Shown in pieces: positions 1 through 6,354 of a stretch of DNA of 64,000 bases. Origin of the DNA: Virgibacillus indicus. GTDB lineage: Bacteria; Bacillota; Bacilli; Bacillales; Amphibacillaceae. Under the pieces are notes generated by a model. It had not been told where the DNA came from, did not search any database, and saw only the letters and a list, made by a program, of their open reading frames with translations. A program made the position numbers and the translations under genes. The stretch lies in assembly GCF_002266285.1 (NCBI RefSeq), contig NZ_NPMS01000005.1:1-64000 (forward strand), in the 5' to 3' direction. The first letter of the stretch is position 1. The number at the start of each line of letters is the position of its first letter.

Positions 1-12
1 TTAATGAGAAAC

Positions 13-35
13 GAATCCAAAAAAGGCTTGGATTC
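13..35. terminator. Possible bidirectional hairpin terminator
   Basis: A perfect 8-bp stem (GAATCCAA / TTGGATTC) encloses a 7-base loop, with short T-rich stretches on both sides. It lies downstream of the minus-strand DnaD-domain gene and could end that transcript or one entering from the left. The T tract is weak. Confidence 0.35.
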
Positions 36-140
36 ATTTCTCCACAAGTATATTATTTACAATACAAAAAGGGTGCTTAGTTGTCGATTTTTTTCTGTCC
101 ATTTTTAGGGGGCTTGACTACAGGCACGCTTAAAAAGTCT

Positions 141-1115
141 CTACACCCCCAACCCCGCCAACATCTCCCGAACCTCCTCCATCTCCCTTACAGCATCAAC
201 AGGATCAACCGGCTTCCTCAACTCCTCACGCCTTTTCCTTTCCTGCTCTCTCTCCTTCTTCTTCCGCTCCACAAACCAATCCGGTACAATCTCCGCACTA
301 AATTTATCAGCCTCTCTAACCTGCCCACTCCCCCGTCCTGGCTTCTCTTCCATCATCGCCGCCTCAACACTCACGATCCCCTTCACCTTCCAAGCCTCCA
401 ATATCCCCTTCACATACCGCCACTTCTCCACACCCTGCTCCAACGCCAATTCCATCGCATGCAAAACAAGCGGCTCACTCGTGTCAGCAACCCATCCCTG
501 AATACTTCTCGAAATAAACGGACTAATCCCACCAAAATTATCCTCAAAGAAACGAATCGCGCCAGCAGCTGCAGCTGTTGTTTTATTTTGTTTTTGTTTT
601 GTAATATCTTGTTTAAAGAATGGGCCGGGGCTGGAGTCGGAATTGCAGCCGGAGCCTTGGCCGTTACTGTGGCCAGTATTGCAGCCAGCACTCTGGCCAA
701 TAGTTTCGTCAGCAGTTTGGTCTGCCTCAGCTGGATTTTCCTGGTGATCATTCTGTAAGTTATCTTGCGGAATAGGAACTTCCTTCGCAGACTTCTCATT
801 TTCCTCTATGTATTCCTCTTCCATACTAAACACCATCACCTGCGAAACCATCCGGTACACAGCCGCCTGATTACCGCTGCGACTTGTCACCCCAATCCGC
901 CCTTTCCGCTGCAATTCCAATCTCGCTTCTTTAAAAGCAGTCGCCTTTAACCCCGACACAGACTGAAGCTGGGAAGCTGCAACACTGAATTCCTTCTTCC
1001 ATCCGCATAAATTATTAAAATGCATTAGCGCATACCACAGGCAAATGGCTGAGCTGGATAATGGTTCAAATAGATTTTGGTTATGAAACGCATTGATTTC
1101 TTTAATATAGTTCAT
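141..1115 (-). CDS. DnaD-domain replication-like protein
   Basis: Probable DNA-binding protein of the DnaD/DnaB family, whose members act in replication initiation and primosome loading and are common in phages and plasmids. The N-terminal 110 residues look like a winged helix. Residues about 130-175 are a low-complexity linker rich in Gly, Ser, Asn and Cys. Residues about 185-255 hold the DnaD C-terminal domain, with aromatic residues in the WRYVKGIL segment. The tail is highly charged (KKKEREQERKRREE). The start has a good AGGAGA site. It follows the sigma-like gene by 65 bp on the same strand, so the two are probably co-transcribed. No other phage genes are visible, so this may be a prophage remnant or a domesticated gene. 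Family call is firm; role is inferred. Confidence 0.75.
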   Translation of the reverse strand: MNYIKEINAFHNQNLFEPLSSSAICLWYALMHFNNLCGWKKEFSVAASQLQSVSGLKATAFKEARLELQRKGRIGVTSRSGNQAAVYRMVSQVMVFSMEEEYIEENEKSAKEVPIPQDNLQNDHQENPAEADQTADETIGQSAGCNTGHSNGQGSGCNSDSSPGPFFKQDITKQKQNKTTAAAAGAIRFFEDNFGGISPFISRSIQGWVADTSEPLVLHAMELALEQGVEKWRYVKGILEAWKVKGIVSVEAAMMEEKPGRGSGQVREADKFSAEIVPDWFVERKKKEREQERKRREELRKPVDPVDAVREMEEVREMLAGLGV

Positions 1116-1180
1116 GATTTATTCTCCTAACATTATGTATTAGTAATTAGGGAGCACAACTCTGCACTCCCTGGAAAATA

Positions 1181-1717
1181 TTATTCAAATTCTTGCCTTA
1201 ACAATTTCCGGATCTCCGCCGAACTTAATTTCCTTCTCACCTCCCGCGCCCACCCTTTCACCGCATCCACTGTTGTATTTTCTTTTTCAGCAATCGCCTT
1301 ATGGGGCATGTCCCGAATGATGGCATAATCCAGCCAATTCCATTGGTTTTCCGTTAAAAGGGATTTTAATTTCGCACAAAGTTCTGGGGTGTCAAGCAGG
1401 AGATCTTTGAGAGCAGTATGATATGAATGATTAGAGCCATCAGATACTCTGGGGTAATCGGATAAATATCTTTTCATTTGGGTTTGTTCAAGACTTTGCT
1501 TGCGGATCCGATCAATGAGTCTGTAGCGGATGATGGAATTGAAATAAGTTGCCATCGGCCCTTTATCCGGTTCATAGGTTTTATAGGCATGCCACAGAGC
1601 AGTAAGACCTTCCACATAAAATTCCCGGTGCGGGTCGTGGATGTTCAGCTGATGGATATGGTAGTGAATTCGTTGCTTGTTTTGGTTATATATTTCTTCA
1701 AATGTGAATTTATGCAT
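1181..1717 (-). CDS. Sigma-70 family RNA polymerase sigma factor-like protein
   Basis: Small (178 aa) sigma-like protein. Residues about 25-75 resemble region 2, with an aromatic/acidic stretch (ALWHAYKTYEPDKG) and the RYRLIDRIRKQ helix. Residues about 120-170 resemble region 4, with a helix-turn-helix around HKAIAEKENTTVDAVKGWAREV. There is no region 1 or 3, as in ECF-type or phage-like sigma factors. The AAGGAG site lies 10 bases before the ATG used here; an ATG three codons upstream almost abuts the site and is less likely. It precedes the DnaD-domain gene on the same strand and may control it or a lost mobile element. No anti-sigma gene is adjacent. Confidence 0.7.
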   Translation of the reverse strand: MHKFTFEEIYNQNKQRIHYHIHQLNIHDPHREFYVEGLTALWHAYKTYEPDKGPMATYFNSIIRYRLIDRIRKQSLEQTQMKRYLSDYPRVSDGSNHSYHTALKDLLLDTPELCAKLKSLLTENQWNWLDYAIIRDMPHKAIAEKENTTVDAVKGWAREVRRKLSSAEIRKLLRQEFE

Positions 1718-1787
1718 GAACAACATTCTCCTTATCTTTGGTTAAAAATCGTGATTCTTACCTTTCTATCCATAATAATTTATACAG

Positions 1788-1815
1788 AAAGCCTTCTCCT
1801 TTGAAAAGGCTTTCA
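1788..1815. terminator. Hairpin between the sigma-like gene and the XRE gene
   Basis: AAAGCC and GGCTTT arms, extended by AAGG/CCTT-type pairing, form a stem around 1790-1814. It sits just past the 3' end of the minus-strand XRE gene. There is no clean T run, so terminator function is uncertain. Confidence 0.35.
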
Positions 1816-1833
1816 CTTCATAGCAAAAAAAAA

Positions 1834-2076
1834 TTATGCTATATCCTCTATATTGATAATCTTCTCTGCTATCAGTTTTTTTGTGATATCATCAGAAATA
1901 TTTAATATAGCTACGATTTTAAAAAAAGTATCAAGTCTCGGAGCATGTTTTCCATTTTCAATTTGGCTCAAATGGCTGTTATTCATATCTGCTCTCTCAG
2001 CAAGCTCCGCAATGGTTAGACCCTTCTCCCTTCTGTAAGCTCTAATTACTTCCCCGGTTTTTTTCTTAAATTCTAT
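1834..2076 (-). CDS. Small XRE-family HTH regulator with a non-standard start codon
   Basis: An 80-residue helix-turn-helix protein, found by reading the minus strand. It has the Cro/CI pattern: VIRAYRREKGLTIAELAERA for helices 1-2, then a recognition helix (NNSHLSQIENGK) and a hydrophobic helix (DTFFKIVAIL). There is no ATG, GTG or TTG between an in-frame TAG and the conserved domain. A strong site (AAGGGGG at about 2085-2091) lies 5 bases before an ATC and 8 before an ATA, with an ATT closer still, so translation probably begins at one of these rare codons. The alternative is a gene that has lost its ATG. It is likely a repressor, possibly of its own promoter in the AT-rich DNA upstream. 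Confidence 0.65.
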   Translation of the reverse strand: MEFKKKTGEVIRAYRREKGLTIAELAERADMNNSHLSQIENGKHAPRLDTFFKIVAILNISDDITKKLIAEKIINIEDIA

Positions 2077-2274
2077 GATAATCTCCCCCTTAGGTATATT
2101 ATCCTATAAAAAACAAAAAAGAAAATTCGATATATCCAATATTTCGACAAAATTTGTGAACAAATTGTGAACCTTTTGGGTTTTTCGTTAAATTTTTTCA
2201 TTTATGCAAAAGTAAAAGCTTTCAATTGTTGTTTCTAAGATAATGTTTAATTTACATGGGAATTATTCATCAAC

Positions 2275-2321
2275 AAAAAAGCTATCAGTTTTGCCTAAAA
2301 TAAACAAAACTAACAGCTTTT
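2275..2321 (-). terminator. Long hairpin with T-run on the minus strand
   Basis: Arms 2277-2293 and 2305-2321 pair at 15 of 17 positions around a 11-base loop. On the minus strand the stem is followed by TTTTTT. No minus-strand gene lies immediately upstream of it, since flagellin has its own terminator, so its transcript is unknown. Confidence 0.45.
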
Positions 2322-2339
2322 AATTCCCGTAAACCCCCA

Positions 2340-2369
2340 TTCGACAGTATTCGGGAAGTGACACCCTAC
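2340..2369. repeat. TTCGACA...TTCGGG...ACCCTAC repeat, copy A
   Basis: A 30-base intergenic motif (TTCGACA, then TTCGGG, then GTGACACCCTAC). It recurs in the same orientation at 13120-13147 with a 2-base length difference. TTCGACA is the complement of a Spo0A box (TGTCGAA), but nothing else supports Spo0A binding. The two copies bracket the 2.3-13.2 kb accessory region. Confidence 0.5.
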
Positions 2370-2525
2370 AAATTAGAGGAATTGGACATAATTGTACAAA
2401 AACGTGCGGATTCGATTCAAATATAATATCAGAGTAGTAATAGGTATTGATATATGGATCGTTACGCAATTATAGTATATATCAATCACCTGGTATAATT
2501 ATGAACAAGAATGGAGGTGATAAAT

Positions 2526-2750
2526 ATGATTAATGTATTGGTGATTAAAAACTTTCAAGAAGTAGGACCAAATATATTTAAAGTTAATTTGAACTTTTTC
2601 GATGATATTACGAACAGATACTATTCAGAAAATGTTTTATATGATAATGGTTTCATTAGTGGACCTATATATGATAATGTTACAAGTCCTCTTTCAACGA
2701 AAAGTAGAATGAAAATCAAAACATATCTAATTAGGTATTTTAACAATTAA
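2526..2750 (+). CDS. Hypothetical protein, 74 aa
   Basis: A small gene with a canonical GGAGGTG site 6 bases before the ATG at 2526. An in-frame ATG at 2511 overlaps that site and is not the start. The product begins MINVLVIKNF, has a short hydrophobic N-terminal strand, several Tyr/Asn residues and a basic C-terminus (KSRMKIKTYLIRYF). I recognise no family, and there is no signal peptide or membrane helix. It ends about 40 bases before the shared terminator that also serves flagellin. It probably encodes a real small accessory protein. Confidence 0.55.
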   Translation: MINVLVIKNFQEVGPNIFKVNLNFFDDITNRYYSENVLYDNGFISGPIYDNVTSPLSTKSRMKIKTYLIRYFNN

Positions 2751-2792
2751 TTTCTTTTATTCAGCGATTATAGAAAAAGATAAGGCAGTTAA

Positions 2793-2824
2793 AAATGCGG
2801 TCACTATTACGGACCGCATTTTTG
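2793..2824. terminator. Bidirectional terminator between small ORF and flagellin
   Basis: A near-perfect stem (AAATGCGGTC / GACCGCATTT) with an 8-9 base loop has A-runs on one side and T-runs on the other. It therefore works for the convergent plus-strand ORF and minus-strand flagellin gene. Confidence 0.8.
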
Positions 2825-2834
2825 TTAACCAATA

Positions 2835-4070
2835 TTAACGAAGTAATTGTAATACTCCTTGTGGTTGCTGATTTGCTTGAGCTAACATTGATTGTGCCGC
2901 TTGTGAAAGGATGTTGTTTTTAGTGAATTCCATCATTTCCTTAGCCATGTCAACGTCTCGAATACGTGATTCTGCAGCTGTTAGGTTTTCTGCTGATGTT
3001 CCAAGGTTGTTAATTGTATGATCTAGTCGGTTTTGGTATGCACCTAGTTTGGAACGTTCAGCAGAAACTGTATCAATTGCTGATTGAATAGTAGTTATTG
3101 CAGAGTCAGCTGCTGATTGAGATGAAACATCAATTCCCCCTACAGAAATTGTTGTATCTGCTGTAAGTGCAGTATCTACAGTCAATAATGTTGTCTTACC
3201 ATCAAGACCAGTAAATGTAGTACCATCAGTAGATGTAGCAATGGTATTACCGTTTGAATCTTTTAATGTTGTTGCATTAGCAGTGTAAGTGCCTGCTTGT
3301 AATCCACCATTTTCAAATTCAGAAACTGCTGTTGCTTCACCATTCGCAATCTTAATAGTTCCTGAATCAATTTCTTGAGTAAATACAAACGTATCGTCAG
3401 TTTCACCTACTGATGCTGTCCAGGTTAATTGGTCTGTAGTTGTTGCAACTACATTTCCATCAGCATCTTTTAAATCAGTTCCGTCGACTTTATAAATGCC
3501 ATCTTTTAAATCTGCTGCTCCAGTTTCTGTAACACTAACGGTTTCTTCAAACTTTGCATTACCGGTTACACCAAGTTTGTTTCCACGCATATCATTGATA
3601 TTAATTTTCAAGTTTTGTTGTTCATTAGCACCAATATGGAATGTTCCTTCAAACTTACCATTTAACAGGTTCTGAGTGTTAAATTCTGTTGTATTCCCAA
3701 TTCTTGATAATTCTTCTGAAAGTTGATCAACTTCTTTTTGAAGTTCAGCACGGTCTGTTTCAGTGTTTGTATCATTCGAACTTTGTACTGCTAATTCACG
3801 CATTCGTTGCAAAATAGCATGAGTCTCATTCAATGCACCTTCCGCAGTTTGAATGAGAGAAATACCGTCTTGTGCATTCTTCTGAGCCATTTCCAATCCA
3901 CGGATCTGCCCACGCATTTTTTCAGAGATTGCTAGACCCGCAGCATCGTCTCCAGCCTTGTTGATAGCAAGACCTGAAGAAAGTTTTTCTAAAGATCCTT
4001 GTACAGCGTTACTGTTACTGCTTAGTTGGCGGTGCGTATTTAGCGCCGCAATGTTGTGATTAATAATCAT
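2835..4070 (-). CDS. hag: Flagellin
   Basis: Structural subunit of the flagellar filament, exported through the flagellar type III apparatus. Residues 1-140 are the conserved D0/D1 N-terminal coil ([16 protein letters not shown], then the [21 protein letters not shown] region). The last 80 residues are the C-terminal D1/D0 coil ([15 protein letters not shown], then DMAKEMMEF). Residues about 165-330 form a Thr/Ala/Gly/Asp-rich variable domain. This makes the protein (411 aa) longer than minimal Bacillus flagellins of about 270-300 aa. GGAGGT precedes the ATG. It lies 71 bp after csrA, behind a leader with two CsrA-type GGA sites, so translation is probably repressed by CsrA. No fliW or other flagellar gene is in the window. 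Confidence 0.97.
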   Translation of the reverse strand: MIINHNIAALNTHRQLSSNSNAVQGSLEKLSSGLAINKAGDDAAGLAISEKMRGQIRGLEMAQKNAQDGISLIQTAEGALNETHAILQRMRELAVQSSNDTNTETDRAELQKEVDQLSEELSRIGNTTEFNTQNLLNGKFEGTFHIGANEQQNLKININDMRGNKLGVTGNAKFEETVSVTETGAADLKDGIYKVDGTDLKDADGNVVATTTDQLTWTASVGETDDTFVFTQEIDSGTIKIANGEATAVSEFENGGLQAGTYTANATTLKDSNGNTIATSTDGTTFTGLDGKTTLLTVDTALTADTTISVGGIDVSSQSAADSAITTIQSAIDTVSAERSKLGAYQNRLDHTINNLGTSAENLTAAESRIRDVDMAKEMMEFTKNNILSQAAQSMLAQANQQPQGVLQLLR

Positions 4071-4078
4071 TTTTCCTT

Positions 4079-4124
4079 ACCTCCATGTTTTATTTTCTAG
4101 CAAGTCACGTCCGTTTGGCTTGCT
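4079..4124 (-). promoter_or_regulatory. Flagellin leader with two CsrA-type binding sites
   Basis: On the minus strand the csrA-hag leader contains AGCAAG...CTTGCT arms (4119-4124 and 4099-4104) whose loop presents AAACGGACGT, a GGA in a hairpin loop. A second site, ACATGGAGGTA, coincides with the flagellin Shine-Dalgarno (4078-4088). This matches the CsrA consensus (core ANGGA in a loop, plus one site on the ribosome binding site) and the two-site arrangement known for Bacillus subtilis hag. Binding itself is inferred. Confidence 0.7.
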
Positions 4125-4141
4125 GATCTATAATAACTCCA

Positions 4142-4330
4142 TTAATTGGAATTACTACCTTCATAAATTTCTCCACGAATAATTTGATATTCTGATGGAG
4201 CGCTAATCCGTAATTGTGTAAAATTACTTAGCTTTTCTTCCCTTTTTACTACCTCAATCTCAATCTCTCTTCCCTGAGAATCTACTATATAGATTTTTTC
4301 ACCTGGTTTTCTGCCTAACGTTAGGGCCAT
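4142..4330 (-). CDS. csrA: CsrA-family translational regulator
   Basis: A 62-residue RNA-binding protein of the CsrA/RsmA family: small homodimers that bind GGA motifs in leaders and block ribosome access. It has the family pattern of LGRKPGEKIYI in strand 1, then EIEVV and LRISAPSEYQIIRGEIYE at the C-terminus. The N-terminus is MALTLGRK rather than the usual MLVLTRK, so it is divergent. The start at 4330 follows AAGGAGG. A longer in-frame reading adds 53 unrelated residues across the promoter and is rejected. It sits directly upstream of flagellin, its expected target. In Bacillus, FliW antagonises CsrA; no fliW gene accompanies this copy, so it is possibly a second csrA-hag pair. Confidence 0.88.
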   Translation of the reverse strand: MALTLGRKPGEKIYIVDSQGREIEIEVVKREEKLSNFTQLRISAPSEYQIIRGEIYEGSNSN

Positions 4331-4361
4331 GGATTCATCCTCCTTGATGTTTACATTACTT

Positions 4362-4388
4362 ATATCGGAAGGTATTTTATAATGTTTA
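4362..4388 (-). promoter_or_regulatory. Sigma-D (flagellar) promoter of csrA-hag
   Basis: On the minus strand TAAA (4385-4388) and TCCGATAT (4362-4369) are separated by exactly 15 bases. The sigma-D consensus is TAAA-N15-GCCGATAT, so only one position differs. It lies about 32 bases before the csrA start and would drive both csrA and hag. Confidence 0.85.
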
Positions 4389-4575
4389 ATGTTTTTTTGA
4401 AAAATATTTCCAAAAAGAATAATTACCAACGTGATGAGGGCCGACCCAAAATTCCTAAGAGGGGAATTTGACTTTTCTGATAAATTCAACCGAAGCTTTA
4501 GCCAATTCTATAAAAGTCCTATTGTTCATCAAAATATGATGTCTGTAGGACTTTACTTATTAAGTGGTATACACT

Positions 4576-4649
4576 ATGGCAATGGATGGTAAATTTCCTG
4601 GCATTGTGTGGTAAAAATCATGGCAGGGTTAAAACTAATGGCAGTAATC
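4576..4649. repeat. TGGCA/TGGTAAA-rich repeat, copy A
   Basis: A 74-base segment built from repeated TGGCA and TGGTAAA words and ending CTAATGGCAGTAATCA. A diverged copy in the same orientation is at 13013-13090 and ends identically. Such word repeats resemble the multi-site ends of IS21- or Tn7-type elements. No transposase accompanies it. It directly precedes the ribosome binding site of the next ORF. Confidence 0.5.
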
Positions 4650-4665
4650 ATATGGAGGTATAAAA

Positions 4666-4992
4666 ATGCTTTTAAGAGGTCCCTTACCGAAAAAAGCATA
4701 TAAATTTATGGAGCCAAAATACTTAAAGATGTTAAAAGAAAGTAAAACATTCTTCATGAACCATTTAAACAATTACCCAGAAGAAAAATTGGGAAGTGAT
4801 AATAATGAGGGCAGTCTAACTGCAAAATTTGAAATAAGCAGTTATACTTTTAACAATGGGAAATCTATTAATCCTGCATTCGAAAAGGCTTTTCATTCCA
4901 TGCAAAATGGCATTAAAATTGGGGAGAATTCAAGAAATATTTCCTTAAATAATGTAACTATACACATTACCTTTCTTGATAAAAGAAAATAG
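4666..4992 (+). CDS. Hypothetical protein, 108 aa
   Basis: An unrecognised protein with a good ATGGAGGT site 8 bases before the ATG. It is rich in Lys, Asn and Phe and has no membrane helix or signal peptide. It begins with a basic helix (KKAYKFMEPKYLKMLKESK) and ends in beta-like segments (NNVTIHITFLDKRK). It lies immediately after the TGGCA-type repeat and before GGGGTCTG-type repeats, and its base composition is AT-rich like the ABC-3C genes. It is probably part of the horizontally acquired island. The predicted frame is clean, but function is unknown. Confidence 0.5.
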   Translation: MLLRGPLPKKAYKFMEPKYLKMLKESKTFFMNHLNNYPEEKLGSDNNEGSLTAKFEISSYTFNNGKSINPAFEKAFHSMQNGIKIGENSRNISLNNVTIHITFLDKRK

Positions 4993-5078
4993 ATACAGTT
5001 ATCAGAAAGAATTTAGAGTCTTATGGAGAAATAAAAGTAATGAAATAATTAAATCTCCCTTAAATTTATACTGTCCGC

Positions 5079-5097
5079 GTGATGGGGGTCTGCCCCC
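5079..5097. repeat. GGGGGTCTGCCCCC palindromic repeat, variant
   Basis: A GC-rich palindrome (GTGATGGGGGTCTGCCCCC). It resembles the GGTGGGGTCTGACCCC motif found twice further on (5177-5211 and 6133-6167). This is typical of REP-like intergenic palindromes in an otherwise AT-rich region. Confidence 0.5.
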
Positions 5098-5175
5098 GAA
5101 ATCCGACAGCAGGAGACATAACCCCTCTTTAATACAATGGTTTAACACTAATCTATAATTAACCATCATTTGCAT

Positions 5176-5769
5176 TCACTTTAACACATTAACGCGGTGG
5201 GGGTCTGACCCATTGACCTTTTCTGAGGATGATAGTGAGGTGTAAGAAAAAGCGGTTAATTGACCTGAAAATGATTCAATAACTTCCTGAAGTGTTTCAA
5301 CAAAACGAAACTCAATTCCTTCCATAGACTGAAGAGGAAAATCATGCATTGGGGGTAAACATAAAACCTTTATATTTTCTTTCTTCGCTGCAACAATAGC
5401 AGGCAGCATCCCATCCACTGGTTTAATCGAACCATCCAATGATAATATACCTAAAAATGCTGCAGCATCAGGAATTGGATATCGTATTTCCCCCGCTTCC
5501 TTCATGACCCCGATTGCCATCGCCAAGTCAAATATCGGACTGTTTTTCTTCTGCTCTGCAGGAGATAAATTAATGATAATCTTTTTATCAGGAACCTGAC
5601 AATCATTCGCATACAAAGCTGCCATCACCCGGTCCTTTGACTCCTTGACTGACGTATCCGGCAATCCAACAATACTAACCCCCTCCACCCCAGGAATCAG
5701 CTGCACCTCAACCTGAACACGATAACCCTCCATCCCTTTCAAACCGATGCTAGTTACAACAGTTGCCAT
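5176..5769 (-). pseudogene. Truncated ComM/YifB-family Mg-chelatase-like protein
   Basis: The N-terminal third of a ComM/YifB protein. In full length (about 500 aa) this is an AAA+ helicase-like ATPase linked to transformation and recombination. Residues 1-180 match the ChlI-like N-terminal domain (VEVQLIPGVEGVSIVGLPDTSVKESKDRV, then NLSPAEQKK, then FLGELSLDG-like FLGILSLDGSIKP). The Walker-containing ATPase domain and the C-terminal domain are absent. The last 13 codons (VNGSDPHRVNVLK) read straight through a GGGGTCTGACCC repeat, so the gene was evidently broken there by rearrangement. There is no downstream remainder in the window. The fragment is probably non-functional. Confidence 0.85.
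5177..5211. repeat. CACATTAACG-GGTGGGGTCTGACCC repeat, copy 1
   Basis: A 35-base element: CACTTTAACACATTAACG, then a GGGGGTCTGACCC palindrome. A nearly identical direct copy is at 6133-6167. Copy 1 forms the artificial 3' end of the comM fragment. Confidence 0.75.
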
Positions 5770-6040
5770 TACTTCACATCCTTTAATCGAATGATTACTG
5801 GAACTAATACTGTAGATAAAAGATAAGCTATTTACTGAACGAAGTCAAGAACGTACGTTTGTGAGTGAAGGGGAGAAAAAGAAATTATCAGGGGGTAATT
5901 TTCTGTTAAAATAACGTTTTCGAACACTTATAAAGTACCAAAATGGAAAATTGGACGAAAAAAGGTATCCTAAATTTTAATTTTAACTATTTTACTTTTT
6001 TAGGATCAACTATGCAAAACCACATATAAGTTGAAACATG

Positions 6041-6076
6041 AAAAAACCATCCTTTCGTCCAGTTACCAAAGGATGG
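6041..6076 (-). terminator. Orphan minus-strand terminator
   Basis: A perfect 9-bp stem (CCATCCTTT 6047-6055 / AAAGGATGG 6068-6076) with a 12-base loop is followed on the minus strand by GGTTTTTT. There is no minus-strand gene between it and 11.8 kb. Its original gene was probably displaced, or it stops antisense transcription from the ABC-3C operon. Confidence 0.7.
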
Positions 6077-6132
6077 GGTGAGCTAACATAAATTCAGTTT
6101 AAATACTAAACAATATTTAACAACCAATTGTG

Positions 6133-6167
6133 CACTTTAGCACATTAACGTGGTGGGGTCTGACCCC
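6133..6167. repeat. CACATTAACG-GGTGGGGTCTGACCCC repeat, copy 2
   Basis: Direct copy of the element at 5177-5211, with a perfect GGGGTCTGACCCC palindrome. The two copies bracket the comM fragment and lie just before the ABC-3C operon. REP-like palindromes of this type are often mobilised by RAYT transposases; none is present here. Confidence 0.75.
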
Positions 6168-6354
6168 AATGTTCAAAATTACCCACAAACATTTGGTTCA
6201 ATCTTACTTTTGAAGTTGTTTGATAATAACGACTTTCGCAGATATAATGTATTAAAATAGCATAAATTGGTAAAAACATTTTTCAATCAAATGTCTAATG
6301 GTTCTACAATAGAAAAGTAAAATTTTACTTTAAAATATTTGGGGGAATACAACC

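Larger units (their letters stand above)
2083..2525. other. Intergenic region with hairpin and repeat, no gene
   Basis: About 440 AT-rich bases between the divergent XRE gene and the small plus-strand ORF. It holds a long hairpin (2277-2321) and one copy of a TTCGACA-type repeat (2340-2369). I see no convincing protein or RNA gene in it. Confidence 0.5.
5770..6354. other. Intergenic region upstream of the ABC-3C operon
   Basis: 585 AT-rich bases. They contain an isolated minus-strand terminator (6041-6076), the second GGGGTCTGACCCC repeat (6133-6167) and, in the last 150 bases, the presumed promoter region of the ABC-3C operon. I could not assign its -35/-10 with confidence. No gene is seen. 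Confidence 0.5.

Noticed and set aside
81-758. A 225-codon plus-strand ORF
   Set aside because: It is antisense to the DnaD-domain gene, has no ribosome site and is low-complexity (Pro/Leu/His-rich).
4331-4489. A 53-residue N-terminal extension of CsrA
   Set aside because: It spans the sigma-D promoter and lacks a ribosome site, while the ATG at 4330 has AAGGAGG and gives a family-length protein.
4976-5158. A 60-codon ORF overlapping the 108-aa gene
   Set aside because: No ribosome site, and it runs through the GGGGGTCTGCCCCC palindrome.
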